Shown here: positions 42,601-52,489 of the stretch, in pieces
How the letters are laid out: every line of letters starts with the position of its first letter
Position numbering within the stretch: position 1 is the first letter of the stretch
DNA from: Arenicola marina
Taxonomy: Eukaryota > Annelida > Polychaeta > Arenicolidae
DNA: 64,000 bases
Direction: 5' to 3'
NCBI GenBank assembly: GCA_964019135.1
Contig: OZ025265.1
Coordinates: 4,470,318 to 4,534,317, forward strand
Translations under genes and position numbers: made by a program
Notes under the pieces: model-generated
Databases searched by the model: none
What the model was told of the DNA's origin: nothing
Seen by the model: the letters and a program-made list of their open reading frames with translations, nothing else

Positions 42601-43541
42601 TAGGCGGACTGGTGTGTCGTGCTAACGCTAACTCTGGGATTGGTGAGTAGGGATGGTTAGGCTGACTGGTGTTTTGGGCTAGCGCTAACTCTGGGATTGG
42701 TGGGTAGAGGTGGTTAGGCGGACTGGTGTGTCGTGCTAACGCTAACTATGGGATTGGTGAGTAGGGATGATTAGGCGGACAGGTGTGACGGGTTAACACT
42801 AACTCTGGGATTGGTGAGTCGGGGTGATTAGGCGGACTGGTGTGTCGTGCTAACGCTAACTCTGGGATTGGTGAGTAGGGATGGTTAGGCTGACTGGTGT
42901 GTTGGGCTAGCGCTAACTCTGGGATTGGTGGGTAGAGGTGATTAGGCGGACTGGTGTGTCGTGCAAACGCTAACTCTGGGATTGGTGAGTAGGGATGGTT
43001 AGGCTGACTGGTGTGTCGTGCTAACGCTAACTCTGGGATTGGTGAGTAGGGGTGATTAGGCTGACTGGTGTGTCGAGCTAACACTAACTCTGGGATTGGT
43101 GAGTAGGGTTGGTTAGGCTGACCGGTGTGTCGGGCTAACGCTAACTCTGGGATTGGTGACTCGAGGTGATTAGGCGGACTGGTGTGTCGGGCTAACGCTA
43201 ACTCTGGGATTGGTGAGTCGGGGTGATTAGGCGGACTGGTGTGTCGGGCTAACACTAACTCTGGGATTGGTGAGTCGGGGTGATTAGGCGGACTGGTGTG
43301 TCGTGCTAACGCTAACTATGGGATTGGTGACTAGGGATGATTAGGCGGACTGGTGTGTCGGGCTAACACTAACTCTGGGATTGGTGAGTCGGGGTGATTA
43401 GGCGGACTGGTGTGTCGTGCTAACGCTAACTCAGGGATTGGTGAGTAGGTGTGGTTAGGCTGACTGGTGTGTTTGGCTAGCGTTAACTCTGGGATTGGTG
43501 AGTAGGGGGAATTAGGCTGACTAGTGTGTCGGGTTAACGCT

Positions 43542-43595
43542 AACTCTGGGATTGGTGAGTCGGGGTGATTAGGCGGACTGGTGCGTGCTAACGCT
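43542..43595 (+). repeat. 54-bp variant unit, second copy
   Basis: Same 3-bp deletion at 43,581, 3,930 bp after the first copy and 4,500 bp before the third. Neighbouring units (AACTCAGGG before it and TTGGGTTAGTG-like variants after it) match the other two locations, so the copies are identical by descent and not independent losses. Confidence 0.85.
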
Positions 43596-46500
43596 AACTC
43601 TGGGATTAGTGAGTAGGGGTGGTTAGGCTGACTGGTGTGTCGGCTTAACACTAACTCTGGGATTGGTGAGTCGGGGTGATTAGGCTGACTGGTGTGTCGG
43701 GCTAACGCTAACTCTGGGATTGGTCAGTAGGGGTGATTAGGGTGACTGGTGTTTCGGGCTAACGCTGGCTCTGGGATTGGTGAGTAGGGGTGGTTAGGCT
43801 GACTGGTGTGTCGGGCTAACGCTAACTCTGGGATTGGTGAGTAGAGGTGATTAGGCTGACTGGTGTGTCGCGCTAACGCTAACTCTGGGATTGGTGAGTA
43901 GGGGTGATTAGGCTGACTGGTGTGTCGGGCTAACGCTAACTCTGGGATTGGTGAGTCGGGGTGATTAGGCGGACTGGTGTGTCGTGCTAACGCTAACTCT
44001 GGGGTTGGTGCGTAGGGGTGGTTAGGCTGACTGGTGTGTCGTGCTAACGCTAACTCTGGGATTGGTGAGTTGGGGTGGTTAGGCTGACTGGTGTGTCGGG
44101 TTAACACTAACTCTGGGATTGGTGGGTCGGGGTGATTAGGCGGACTGGTGTGTCGTGCTAACGCTAACTCTGGGATTGGTGAGTAGGGGTGGTTAGGCTG
44201 ACTGGTGTGTCGTGCTAACGCTAACTCTGGGATTGGTGAGTCGGGGTGATTAGGCTGACTGGTGTGTCGGGCTAACGCTAGATCTGGGATTGGTGAGTAG
44301 GGGTGATTAGGGTGACTGGTGTTTCGGGCTAACGCTGGCTCTGGGATTGGTGAGTAGGGGTGGTTAGGCTGACTGGTGTGTCGGGCTAACGCTAACTCTG
44401 GGATTGGTGAGTAGAGGTGATTAGCCTGACTGGTGTGTCGCGCTAACGCTAACTCTGGGATTGGTGAGTAGGGGTGATTAGGCTGACTGGTGTGTCGGGC
44501 TAACGCTAACTCTAGGATTGGTGAGTCGGGGTGATTAGGCGGACTGGTGTGTCGTGCTAACGCTAACTCTGGGGTTGGTGCGTAGGGGTGGTTAGGCTGA
44601 CTGGTGTGTCGTGCTAACGCTAACTCTGGGATTGGTGAGTCGGGGTGGTTAGGCTGACTGGTGTGTCGGGTTAACACTAACTCTGGGATTGGTGGGTAGG
44701 GGTGATTAGGCGGACTGGTGTGTCGTGCTAACGCTAACTCTGGGATTGGTGAGTAGGGGTGGTTAGGCTGACTGGTGTGTCGTGCTAACGCTAACTCTGG
44801 GATTGGTGAGTCGGGGTGATTAGGCTGACTGGTGTGTCGGGCTAACGCTAACTCTGGGATTGGTGAGTACAGGTGATTAGGCGGACTGGTGTGTCGTGCT
44901 AACGCTAACTCTGGGCTTGGTGAGTAGGGGTGATTAGGCTGACTGGTGTGTCGTGCTAACGCTAACTCTGGGATTGGTGAGTAGGGGTGATTAGGCTGAC
45001 TGGTGTGTCGTGCTAACACTAACTCTGGGATTGGTGAGTCGGGGTGGTTAGGCTGACTGGTGTGTCGGGCTAACGCTAACTCTGGGATTGGTGAGTAGGG
45101 ATGATTAGGCTGACTGGTGTGTCGGGCTAACGCTAACTCTGGGATTGGTGAGTCGGGGTGATTAGGCGGACTGGCGTGTCGGGCTAACGCTATCTCTGGG
45201 ATTGGTGAGTAGGGGTGATTAGGCGGACTGGTGTGTCGGGCTAACACTAACTCTGAGATTGGTGGGTAGGGATGATTAGGGTAACTAGTGTGTCGTGCTA
45301 ACGCTAACTCTGGGATTGGTGAGTCGGGGTGATTAGGCTGACTGGTGTGTCGGGCTAACGCTAACTCTGGGATCGGTGAGTAGGGGTGATTAGGCGGACT
45401 GGTGTGTCGTGCAAACGCTAACTCTGGGATTGGTGAGTAGGGATGGTTAGGCGGACTGGTGTGTCGGGCTAACGCTAACTCTGGGATTGGTGAGTAGGGG
45501 TGGTTAGGCTGACTGGTGTGTCGGGCTAACGCTAACTCTGGGATTGGTGAGTAGGGGTGGTCAGGCTGACTGGCGTGTCGGGATAACGCTAACTCTGGGA
45601 TTGGTGAGTAGGGATGATTAGGCGGACTGGTGTGTCGGGCTAACGCTAACTCTGGGATTGGTGAGTAGGGGTGATTAGGCTGACTGGTGTGTCGTGCTAG
45701 CGCTAACTCTGGGATTGGTGAGTAGGGGTGATTAAGCTGACTGGTGTGTCGTGCTAACGCTAACTCTGGGATTGGTCAGTAGAGGTGATAAGGTTGACTG
45801 GTGTGTCGAGCTAACACTAACTCTGGGGTTGGTGAGTAGGGGTGGTTAGGCTGACTGGTGTGTCGGGCTAACGCTAACTCTGGGATTGGTGAGTCGGGGT
45901 GATTAGGCGGACTGGTGTGTCGGGCTAACACTAACTCTGGCATTGGTGAGTCGGGGTGATTAGGCGGACTGGTGTGTCGGGCTAACGCTAACTCTGGGAT
46001 CGGTGAGTAGGGGTGATTAGGCGGACTGGTGTGTCGTGCAAACGCTAACTCTGGGATTGGTGAGTAGGGATGGTTAGGCTGACTGGTGTGTCGGGCTAAC
46101 GCTAACTCTGGGATTGGTGAGTAGGGGTGGTTAGGCTGACTGGTGTGTCGGGCTAACGCTAACTCTGGGATTGGTGAGTAGAGGTGATTAGGCTGACTGG
46201 TGTGTCGGGCTAACGCTAACCATGGGATTGGTGAGTAGGGGTGGTTAGGCTGACTGGTGTATCGTGATAACACTAACTCTGGGATTGGTGAGTAGGGATG
46301 ATTAGGCGGACTGGTGTGTCGGGCTAACGCTAACTCTGGGATTGGTGAGTAGGGGTGATTAGGCTGACTGGTGTGTCGTGCTAACGCTAACTCTGGGATT
46401 GGTGTGTAGGGGTGATTAAGCTGACTGGTGTGTCGTGCTAACGCTAACTCTGGGATTGGTGAGTAGAGGTGATAAGGCTGACTGGTGTGTCGAGCTAACA

Positions 46501-48041
46501 CTAACTCTGGGATTGGTGAGTAGGGGTGGTTAGGCTGACTGGTGTGTCGAGCTAACACTAACTTTGGGATTGGTGAGTAGGGGTGGTTCGGCTGACTGGT
46601 GTGTCGGGCTAACGCTAACTCTGGGATTGGTGAGTAGGGGTGATTAGGCTGAGTGGTGTGTCGTGCTAACGCTAACTCTGGGATTGGTGAGTAGGGGTGA
46701 TTAGGCTGACAGGTGTGTCGTGCTAACGCTAAGTCTGGGATTGGTGAGTAGAGGTGATAAGGCTGACTGGAGTGTCGAGCTAACACTAACTCTGTGATTG
46801 GTGAGTAGGGGTGGTTAGGCTGACTGGTGTGTCGGGCTAACGCTAACTCTGGGATTTGTGAGTAAGGGTGGTTAGGCGGACTGGTGTGTCGTGCTAACGC
46901 TAACTCTGGGATTGGTGAGTAGGGATGGTTAGGCTGACTGGTGTGTTGGGCTAGCGCTAACTCTGGGATTGGTGGGTAGAGGTGGTTAGGCGGACTGGTG
47001 TGTCGTGCTAACGCTAACTATGGGATTGGTGAGTAGAGATGATTAGGCGGACAGGTGTGACGGGTTAACACTAACTCTGGGATTGGTGAGTCGGGGTGAT
47101 TAGGCGGACTGGTGTGTCGTGCTAACGCTAACTCTGGGATTGGTGAGTAGGGATGGTTAGGCTGACTGGTGTTTTGGGCTAGCGCTAACTCTGGGATTGG
47201 TGGGTAGAGGTGGTTAGGCGGACTGGTGTGTCGTGCTAACGCTAACTATGGGATTGGTGAGTAGGGATGATTAGGCGGACAGGTGTGACGGGTTAACACT
47301 AACTCTGGGATTGGTGAGTCGGGGTGATTAGGCGGACTGGTGTGTCGTGCTAACGCTAACTCTGGGATTGGTGAGTAGGGATGGTTAGGCTGACTGGTGT
47401 GTTGGGCTAGCGCTAACTCTGGGATTGGTGGGTAGAGGTGATTAGGCGGACTGGTGTGTCGTGCAAACGCTAACTCTGGGATTGGTGAGTAGGGATGGTT
47501 AGGCTGACTGGTGTGTCGTGCTAACGCTAACTCTGGGATTGGTGAGTAGGGGTGATTAGGCTGACTGGTGTGTCGAGCTAACACTAACTCTGGGATTGGT
47601 GAGTAGGGTTGGTTAGGCTGACCGGTGTGTCGGGCTAACGCTAACTCTGGGATTGGTGACTCGAGGTGATTAGGCGGACTGGTGTGTCGGGCTAACGCTA
47701 ACTCTGGGATTGGTGAGTCGGGGTGATTAGGCGGACTGGTGTGTCGGGCTAACACTAACTCTGGGATTGGTGAGTCGGGGTGATTAGGCGGACTGGTGTG
47801 TCGTGCTAACGCTAACTATGGGATTGGTGACTAGGGATGATTAGGCGGACTGGTGTGTCGGGCTAACACTAACTCTGGGATTGGTGAGTCGGGGTGATTA
47901 GGCGGACTGGTGTGTCGTGCTAACGCTAACTCAGGGATTGGTGAGTAGGTGTGGTTAGGCTGACTGGTGTGTTTGGCTAGCGTTAACTCTGGGATTGGTG
48001 AGTAGGGGGAATTAGGCTGACTAGTGTGTCGGGTTAACGCT

Positions 48042-48095
48042 AACTCTGGGATTGGTGAGTCGGGGTGATTAGGCGGACTGGTGCGTGCTAACGCT
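48042..48095 (+). repeat. 54-bp variant unit, third copy
   Basis: Same 3-bp deletion at 48,081, in the same context of neighbouring variants as the copies at 39,651 and 43,581. Confidence 0.85.
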
Positions 48096-49249
48096 AACTC
48101 TGGGATTAGTGAGTAGGGGTGGTTAGGCTGACTGGTGTGTCGGCTTAACACTAACTCTGGGATTGGTGAGTCGGGGTGATTAGGCTGACTGGTGTGTCGG
48201 GCTAACGCTAACTCTGGGATTGGTGAGTAGGGGTGATTAGGGTGACTGGTGTTTCGGGCTAACGCTGGCTCTGGGATTGGTGAGTAGGGGTGGTTAGGCT
48301 GACTGGTGTGTCGGGCTAACGCTAACTCTGGGATTGGTGAGTAGAGGTGATTAGGCTGACTGGTGTGTCGCGCTAACGCTAACTCTGGGATTGGTGAGTA
48401 GGGGTGATTAGGCTGACTGGTGTGTCGGGCTAACGCTAACTCTGGGATTGGTGAGTCGGGGTGATTAGGCGGACTGGTGTGTCGTGCTAACGCTAACTCT
48501 GGGGTTGGTGCGTAGGGGTGGTTAGGCTGACTGGTGTGTCGTGCTAACGCTAACTCTGGGATTGGTGAGTTGGGGTGGTTAGGCTGACTGGTGTGTCGGG
48601 TTAACACTAACTCTGGGATTGGTGGGTCGGGGTGATTAGGCGGACTGGTGTGTCGTGCTAACGCTAACTCTGGGATTGGTGAGTAGGGGTGGTTAGGCTG
48701 ACTGGTGTGTCGTGCTAACGCTAACTCTGGGATTGGTGAGTCGGGGTGATTAGGCTGACTGGTGTGTCGGGCTAACGCTAACTCTGGGATTGGTGAGTAC
48801 AGGTGATTAGGCGGACTGGTGTGTCGTGCTAACGCTAACTCTGGGCTTGGTGTGTAGGGGTGATTAGGCTGACTGGTGTGTCGTGCTAACGCTAACTCTG
48901 GGATTGGTGAGTAGGGGTGATTAGGCTGACTGGTGTGTCGTGCTAACACTAACTCTGGGATTGGTGAGTCGGGGTGGTTAGGCTGACTGGTGTGTCGGGC
49001 TAACGCTAACTCTGGGATTGGTGAGTAGGGATGATTAGGCTGACTGGTGTGTCGGGCTAACGCTAACTCTGGGATTGGTGAGTAGGGGTGATTAGGCTGA
49101 CTGGTGTGTCGTGCTAACGCTAACTCTGGGATTGGTGAGTAGGGGTGATTAGGCTGACTGGTGTGTCGTGCTAACGCTAACTCTGGGATTGGTGAGTAGG
49201 GATGATTAGGCTGACTGGTGTGTCGGGCTAACGCTAACTCTGGGATTGG

Positions 49250-51760
49250 TGAGTAGGGATGATTAGGCTGACTAGTGTGTCGGGATAACGCTAACTCTGG
49301 GATTGGTGAGTAAGGATGATTAGGCTGACTGGTGTGTCGTGCTAACGCTAACTCTGGGCTTGATGAGTAGGGGTGATTAGGCTGACTGGTGTGTCGTGCT
49401 AACGCTAACTCTGGGATTGGTGAGTAGGGGTGATTAGGCTGACTGGTGTGTCGTGCTAACACTAACTCTGGGATTGGTGAGTCGGGGTGGTTAGGCTGAC
49501 TGGTGTGTCGGGCTAACGCTAACTCTGGGATTGGTGAGTAGGGATGATTAGGCTGACTGGTGTGTCGGGCTAGCGCTAACTCTGGGATTGGTGAGTAGGG
49601 GTGATTAGGCTGACTGGTGTGTCGTGCTAACGCTAACTCTGGGATTGGTGAGTAGGGGTGATTAGGCTGACTGGTGTGTCGTGCTAACGCTAACTCTGGG
49701 ATTGGTGAGTAGGGATGATTAGGCTGACTGGTGTGTCGGGCTAACGCTAACTCTGGGATTGGTGAGTAGGGATGATTAGGCTGACTGGTGTGTCGGGCTA
49801 ACGCTAACTCTGGGATTGGTGACTAGGGGTGATTAGGCTGACTGGTGTGTCGGGCTAACACTAACTCTGTGATTGGTGAGTAGGGGTGATTAGGCGGACT
49901 GGTGTGTCGGGATAACGCTAACTCTGGGATTGGTGTGTCGGGGTGATTAGGCTGACTGGTGTGTCGGGCTAACACTAACTCTGAGATCGGTGAGTCGGGG
50001 TGATTAGACTGACTGGTGTGTCGTGCTAACGCTAACTCTGGGAATGGTGAGTAGGGATGATTAGGCTGACTGGTGTGTCGGGCTAACGCTAACTCTGGGA
50101 TTGGTGACTAGGGGTGATTAGGCTGACTGGTGTGTCGGGCTAACACTAACTCTGGGATTGGTGAGTAGGGGTGATTAGGCGGACTGGTGTGTCGGGATAA
50201 CGCTAACTCTGGGATTGGTGAGTCGGGGTGATTAGGCTGACTGGTGTGTCGGGCTAACACTAACTCTGAGATCGGTGAGTCGGGGTGATTAGGCTGACTG
50301 GTGTGTCGTGCTAACGCTAACTCTGGGAATGGTGAGTAGGGATGATTAGGCTGACTGGTGTGTCGGGCTAACGCTAACTCTGGGATTGGTGAGTAGGGGT
50401 GGTTAGGCTGACTGGTGTGTCGGGCTAACGCTAACTCTGGGATCGGTGAGTAGGGATGATTAGGCTGACTGGTGTGTCGGGCTAACGCTATCTCTGGGAT
50501 TGGTGAGTAGGGATGATTAGGCTGACTAGTGTGTCGGGCTAACGCTAACTCTGGGATTGGTGAGTAAGGATGATTAGGCTGACTGGTGTGTCGTGCTAAC
50601 GCTAACTCTGGGCTTGATGAGTAGGGGTGATTAGGCTGACTGGTGTGTCGTGCTAACGCTAACTCTGGGATTGGTGAGTAGGGGTGATTAGGCTGACTGG
50701 TGTGTCGTGCTAACACTAACTCTGGGATTGGTGAGTCGGGGTGGTTAGGCTGACTGGTGTGTCGGGCTAACGCTAACTCTGGGATTGGTGAGTAGGGATG
50801 ATTAGGCTGACTGGTGTGTCGGGCTAGCGCTAACTCTGGGATTGGTGAGTAGGGGTGATTAGGCTGACTGGTGTGTCGTGCTAACGCTAACTCTGGGATT
50901 GGTGAGTAGGGGTGATTAGGCTGACTGGTGTGTCGTGCTAACGCTAACTCTGGGATTGGTGAGTAGGGATGATTAGGCTGACTGGTGTGTCGGGCTAACG
51001 CTAACTCTGGGATTGGTGAGTAGGGATGATTAGGCTGACTGGTGTGTCGGGCTAACGCTAACTCTGGGATTGGTGACTAGGGGTGATTAGGCTGACTGGT
51101 GTGTCGGGCTAACACTAACTCTGGGATTGGTGAGTAGGGGTGATTAGGCGGACTGGTGTGTCGGGATAACGCTAACTCTGGGATTGGTGAGTCGGGGTGA
51201 TTAGGCTGACTGGTGTGTCGGGCTAACACTAACTCTGAGATCGGTGAGTCGGGGTGATTAGGCTGACTGGTGTGTCGTGCTAACGCTAACTCTGGGAATG
51301 GTGAGTAGGGATGATTAGGCTGACTGGTGTGTCGGGCTAACGCTAACTCTGGGATTGGTGACTAGGGGTGATTAGGCTGACTGGTGTGTCGGGCTAACAC
51401 TAACTCTGGGATTGGTGAGTAGGGGTGATTAGGCGGACTGGTGTGTCGGGATAACGCTAACTCTGGGATTGGTGAGTCGGGGTGATTAGGCTGACTGGTG
51501 TGTCGGGCTAACACTAACTCTGAGATCGGTGAGTCGGGGTGATTAGGCTGACTGGTGTGTCGTGCTAACGCTAACTCTGGGAATGGTGAGTAGGGATGAT
51601 TAGGCTGACTGGTGTGTCGGGCTAACGCTAACTCTGGGATTGGTGAGTAGGGGTGGTTAGGCTGACTGGTGTGTCGGGCTAACGCTAACTCTGGGATCGG
51701 TGAGTAGGGATGATTAGGCTGACTGGTGTGTCGGGCTAACGCTATCTCTGGGATTGGTGA
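49250..51760 (+). repeat. Two tandem copies of a 22-unit (1,254-bp) block
   Basis: About 49,250-50,505 recurs as 50,506-51,760. GGCTTGATGA is at 49,357 and 50,611. The GGTGACTAGGGGTG unit is at 49,823 and 51,077 and, through a nested 5-unit (285-bp) repeat, also at 50,108 and 51,362. This is the last higher-order block before the array ends, and its units are closer to the consensus than those of the middle of the array. Confidence 0.87.
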
Positions 51761-51956
51761 GTAGGGATGATTAGGCTGACTGGTGTGTCGGGCTAACGCT
51801 AACTCTGGGATTGGTGAGTCGGGGTGGTTAGGCTGACTGGTGTGTCGGGTTAACACTAACTCTGGGATTGGTGAGTAGAGGTGATTAGGCGGACTGGTGT
51901 GTCGGGCTAACGCTAACTCTGTGATTGGTGAGTAGGGATGATTAGGCTGACTGGTG

Positions 51957-52211
51957 ACTTCTTATGCAGTTATCTTTGCAAAATAATATTCGGATTTAGC
52001 TTATGACATACGAACGCGCATCAAATTATTAAACAGGCTACATGTCAATAACAAATATGTTTTTGTCGATAGCTCTGGTGTAATTCACACCGCTTGAAGG
52101 TTTCTAATTGCCGACTACAACTCTTACCACAAGGTGTGACACAATGCCTCCTGCATTGTGTGCGTTATTGCTAACAACTACCGCGATAAATAACTTGAGA
52201 CTGTTGGGCAT
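51957..52211. other. Unique AT-rich spacer right of the 57-bp array
   Basis: Non-repetitive sequence with ordinary composition. It starts abruptly after a broken 57-bp unit (CTGGTG then ACTTCTTATGCAG). No convincing exon, RNA gene or transposon end is visible. A short perfect inverted repeat lies at 52,139-52,161. Open frames here are short and run on into the (GA)n tract. Confidence 0.8.
52139..52161. other. Perfect inverted repeat, 9-bp arms with a 5-nt loop
   Basis: ACACAATGC, then CTCCT, then GCATTGTGT. It could form a small stem-loop. There is no T-run beside it and no gene context, so no function is assigned; it may be chance. Confidence 0.5.
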
Positions 52212-52224
52212 CAGAGAGAGAGAG

Positions 52225-52318
<94 letters not shown>

Positions 52319-52320
52319 AG
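52212..52320 (+). repeat. (GA)n microsatellite
   Basis: About 109 bp of nearly pure GA dinucleotides on the plus strand, with a few interruptions (GCGAG, GAGGAGA, GAAAGAG). The Arg-Glu and Ser-Leu open frames here are low-complexity artefacts. Confidence 0.97.
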
Positions 52321-52402
52321 CACTTCATATCACTCAGACCACTTCATATCACTGAGAGAAGCACTTCATATCACTGAGACCACTTCATATCACTGAGAAC
52401 AG
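52321..52402 (+). repeat. Short repeat, two copies of a 41-bp dimer
   Basis: CACTTCATATCACTGAGA occurs four times, spaced alternately 19 and 22 bp, so the tract is two copies of a 41-bp dimer. It directly follows the (GA)n tract, and its own GAGA ends suggest it grew from the edge of that tract. Confidence 0.9.
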
Positions 52403-52489
52403 CACCACACATCGACACAACCTCAGGTATAGTAATAATGTTTAGAGCAATCTACGTTTAGAGCTATCTTACACCATCTCTGCCGTGAA
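52403..52489. other. Short spacer before the 23-bp array
   Basis: Non-coding sequence holding one imperfect 16-bp tandem pair (GTTTAGAGCAATCTAC at 52,440 and GTTTAGAGCTATCTTA at 52,456, 13 of 16 identical). Nothing else is recognisable. Confidence 0.75.

Larger units (their letters stand above)
39725..48780 (+). repeat. Two tandem copies of a 79-unit (4,500-bp) higher-order repeat
   Basis: About 39,725-44,224 recurs as 44,225-48,780 at a spacing of exactly 4,500 bp, that is 78 x 57 plus one 54-bp unit. Paired markers: TCTAGGATTG at 40,011 and 44,511, GATCTGGG at 39,781 and 44,281, and the stop-bearing GGTCAGTAGAGG unit at 41,276 and 45,776. Inside the block a 10-unit (570-bp) duplication is visible between 43.7 and 44.9 kb. 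The third register, 3,930 bp (4,500 minus 570), links 39.2-39.8 kb with 43.1-43.7 kb and 44.85-45.15 kb with 48.78-49.08 kb. Confidence 0.9.
1..51956 (+). repeat. 57-bp satellite array, about 911 units
   Basis: Head-to-tail 57-bp unit with landmarks CTAACGCTAACTCTGGGA, GAGTAGGGGTGATTAGG and TGACTGGTGTGTCGGG. The array is cut by the left window edge and ends where the unit breaks off at about 51,956. Unit starts were checked near 10,033, 20,458, 30,262, 40,063, 44,050, 49,062 and 51,913; the phase agrees with 911 full units minus 15 bp. No inverted units were seen. The plus strand is G-rich: the consensus has 23 G and 8 C. Common two-state sites (gagtAgg/gagtCgg, tgAtt/tgGtt, gcTgac/gcGgac, tcgGgc/tcgTgc, aacGct/aacAct, gatTgg/gatCgg) occur in shuffled combinations, as expected from unequal exchange or conversion. 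One minus-strand frame reads as a repeated LALARHTSQPNHPYSPIPE peptide. I found no promoter, splice or start context for it, so it is not called a gene. Confidence 0.98.

Noticed and set aside
1-51956. CRISPR array
   Set aside because: Units abut without distinct spacers, variation is scattered over the whole unit, and no cas-like gene is present.
1-51956. Degenerate telomeric repeat, because units contain TTAGG
   Set aside because: TTAGG occurs once per 57 bp in an otherwise unrelated unit; there is no short-period TTAGGG or TTAGG array.
52104-52377. Arg-Glu or Ser-Leu low-complexity proteins
   Set aside because: Both come from the (GA)n tract read on the two strands.
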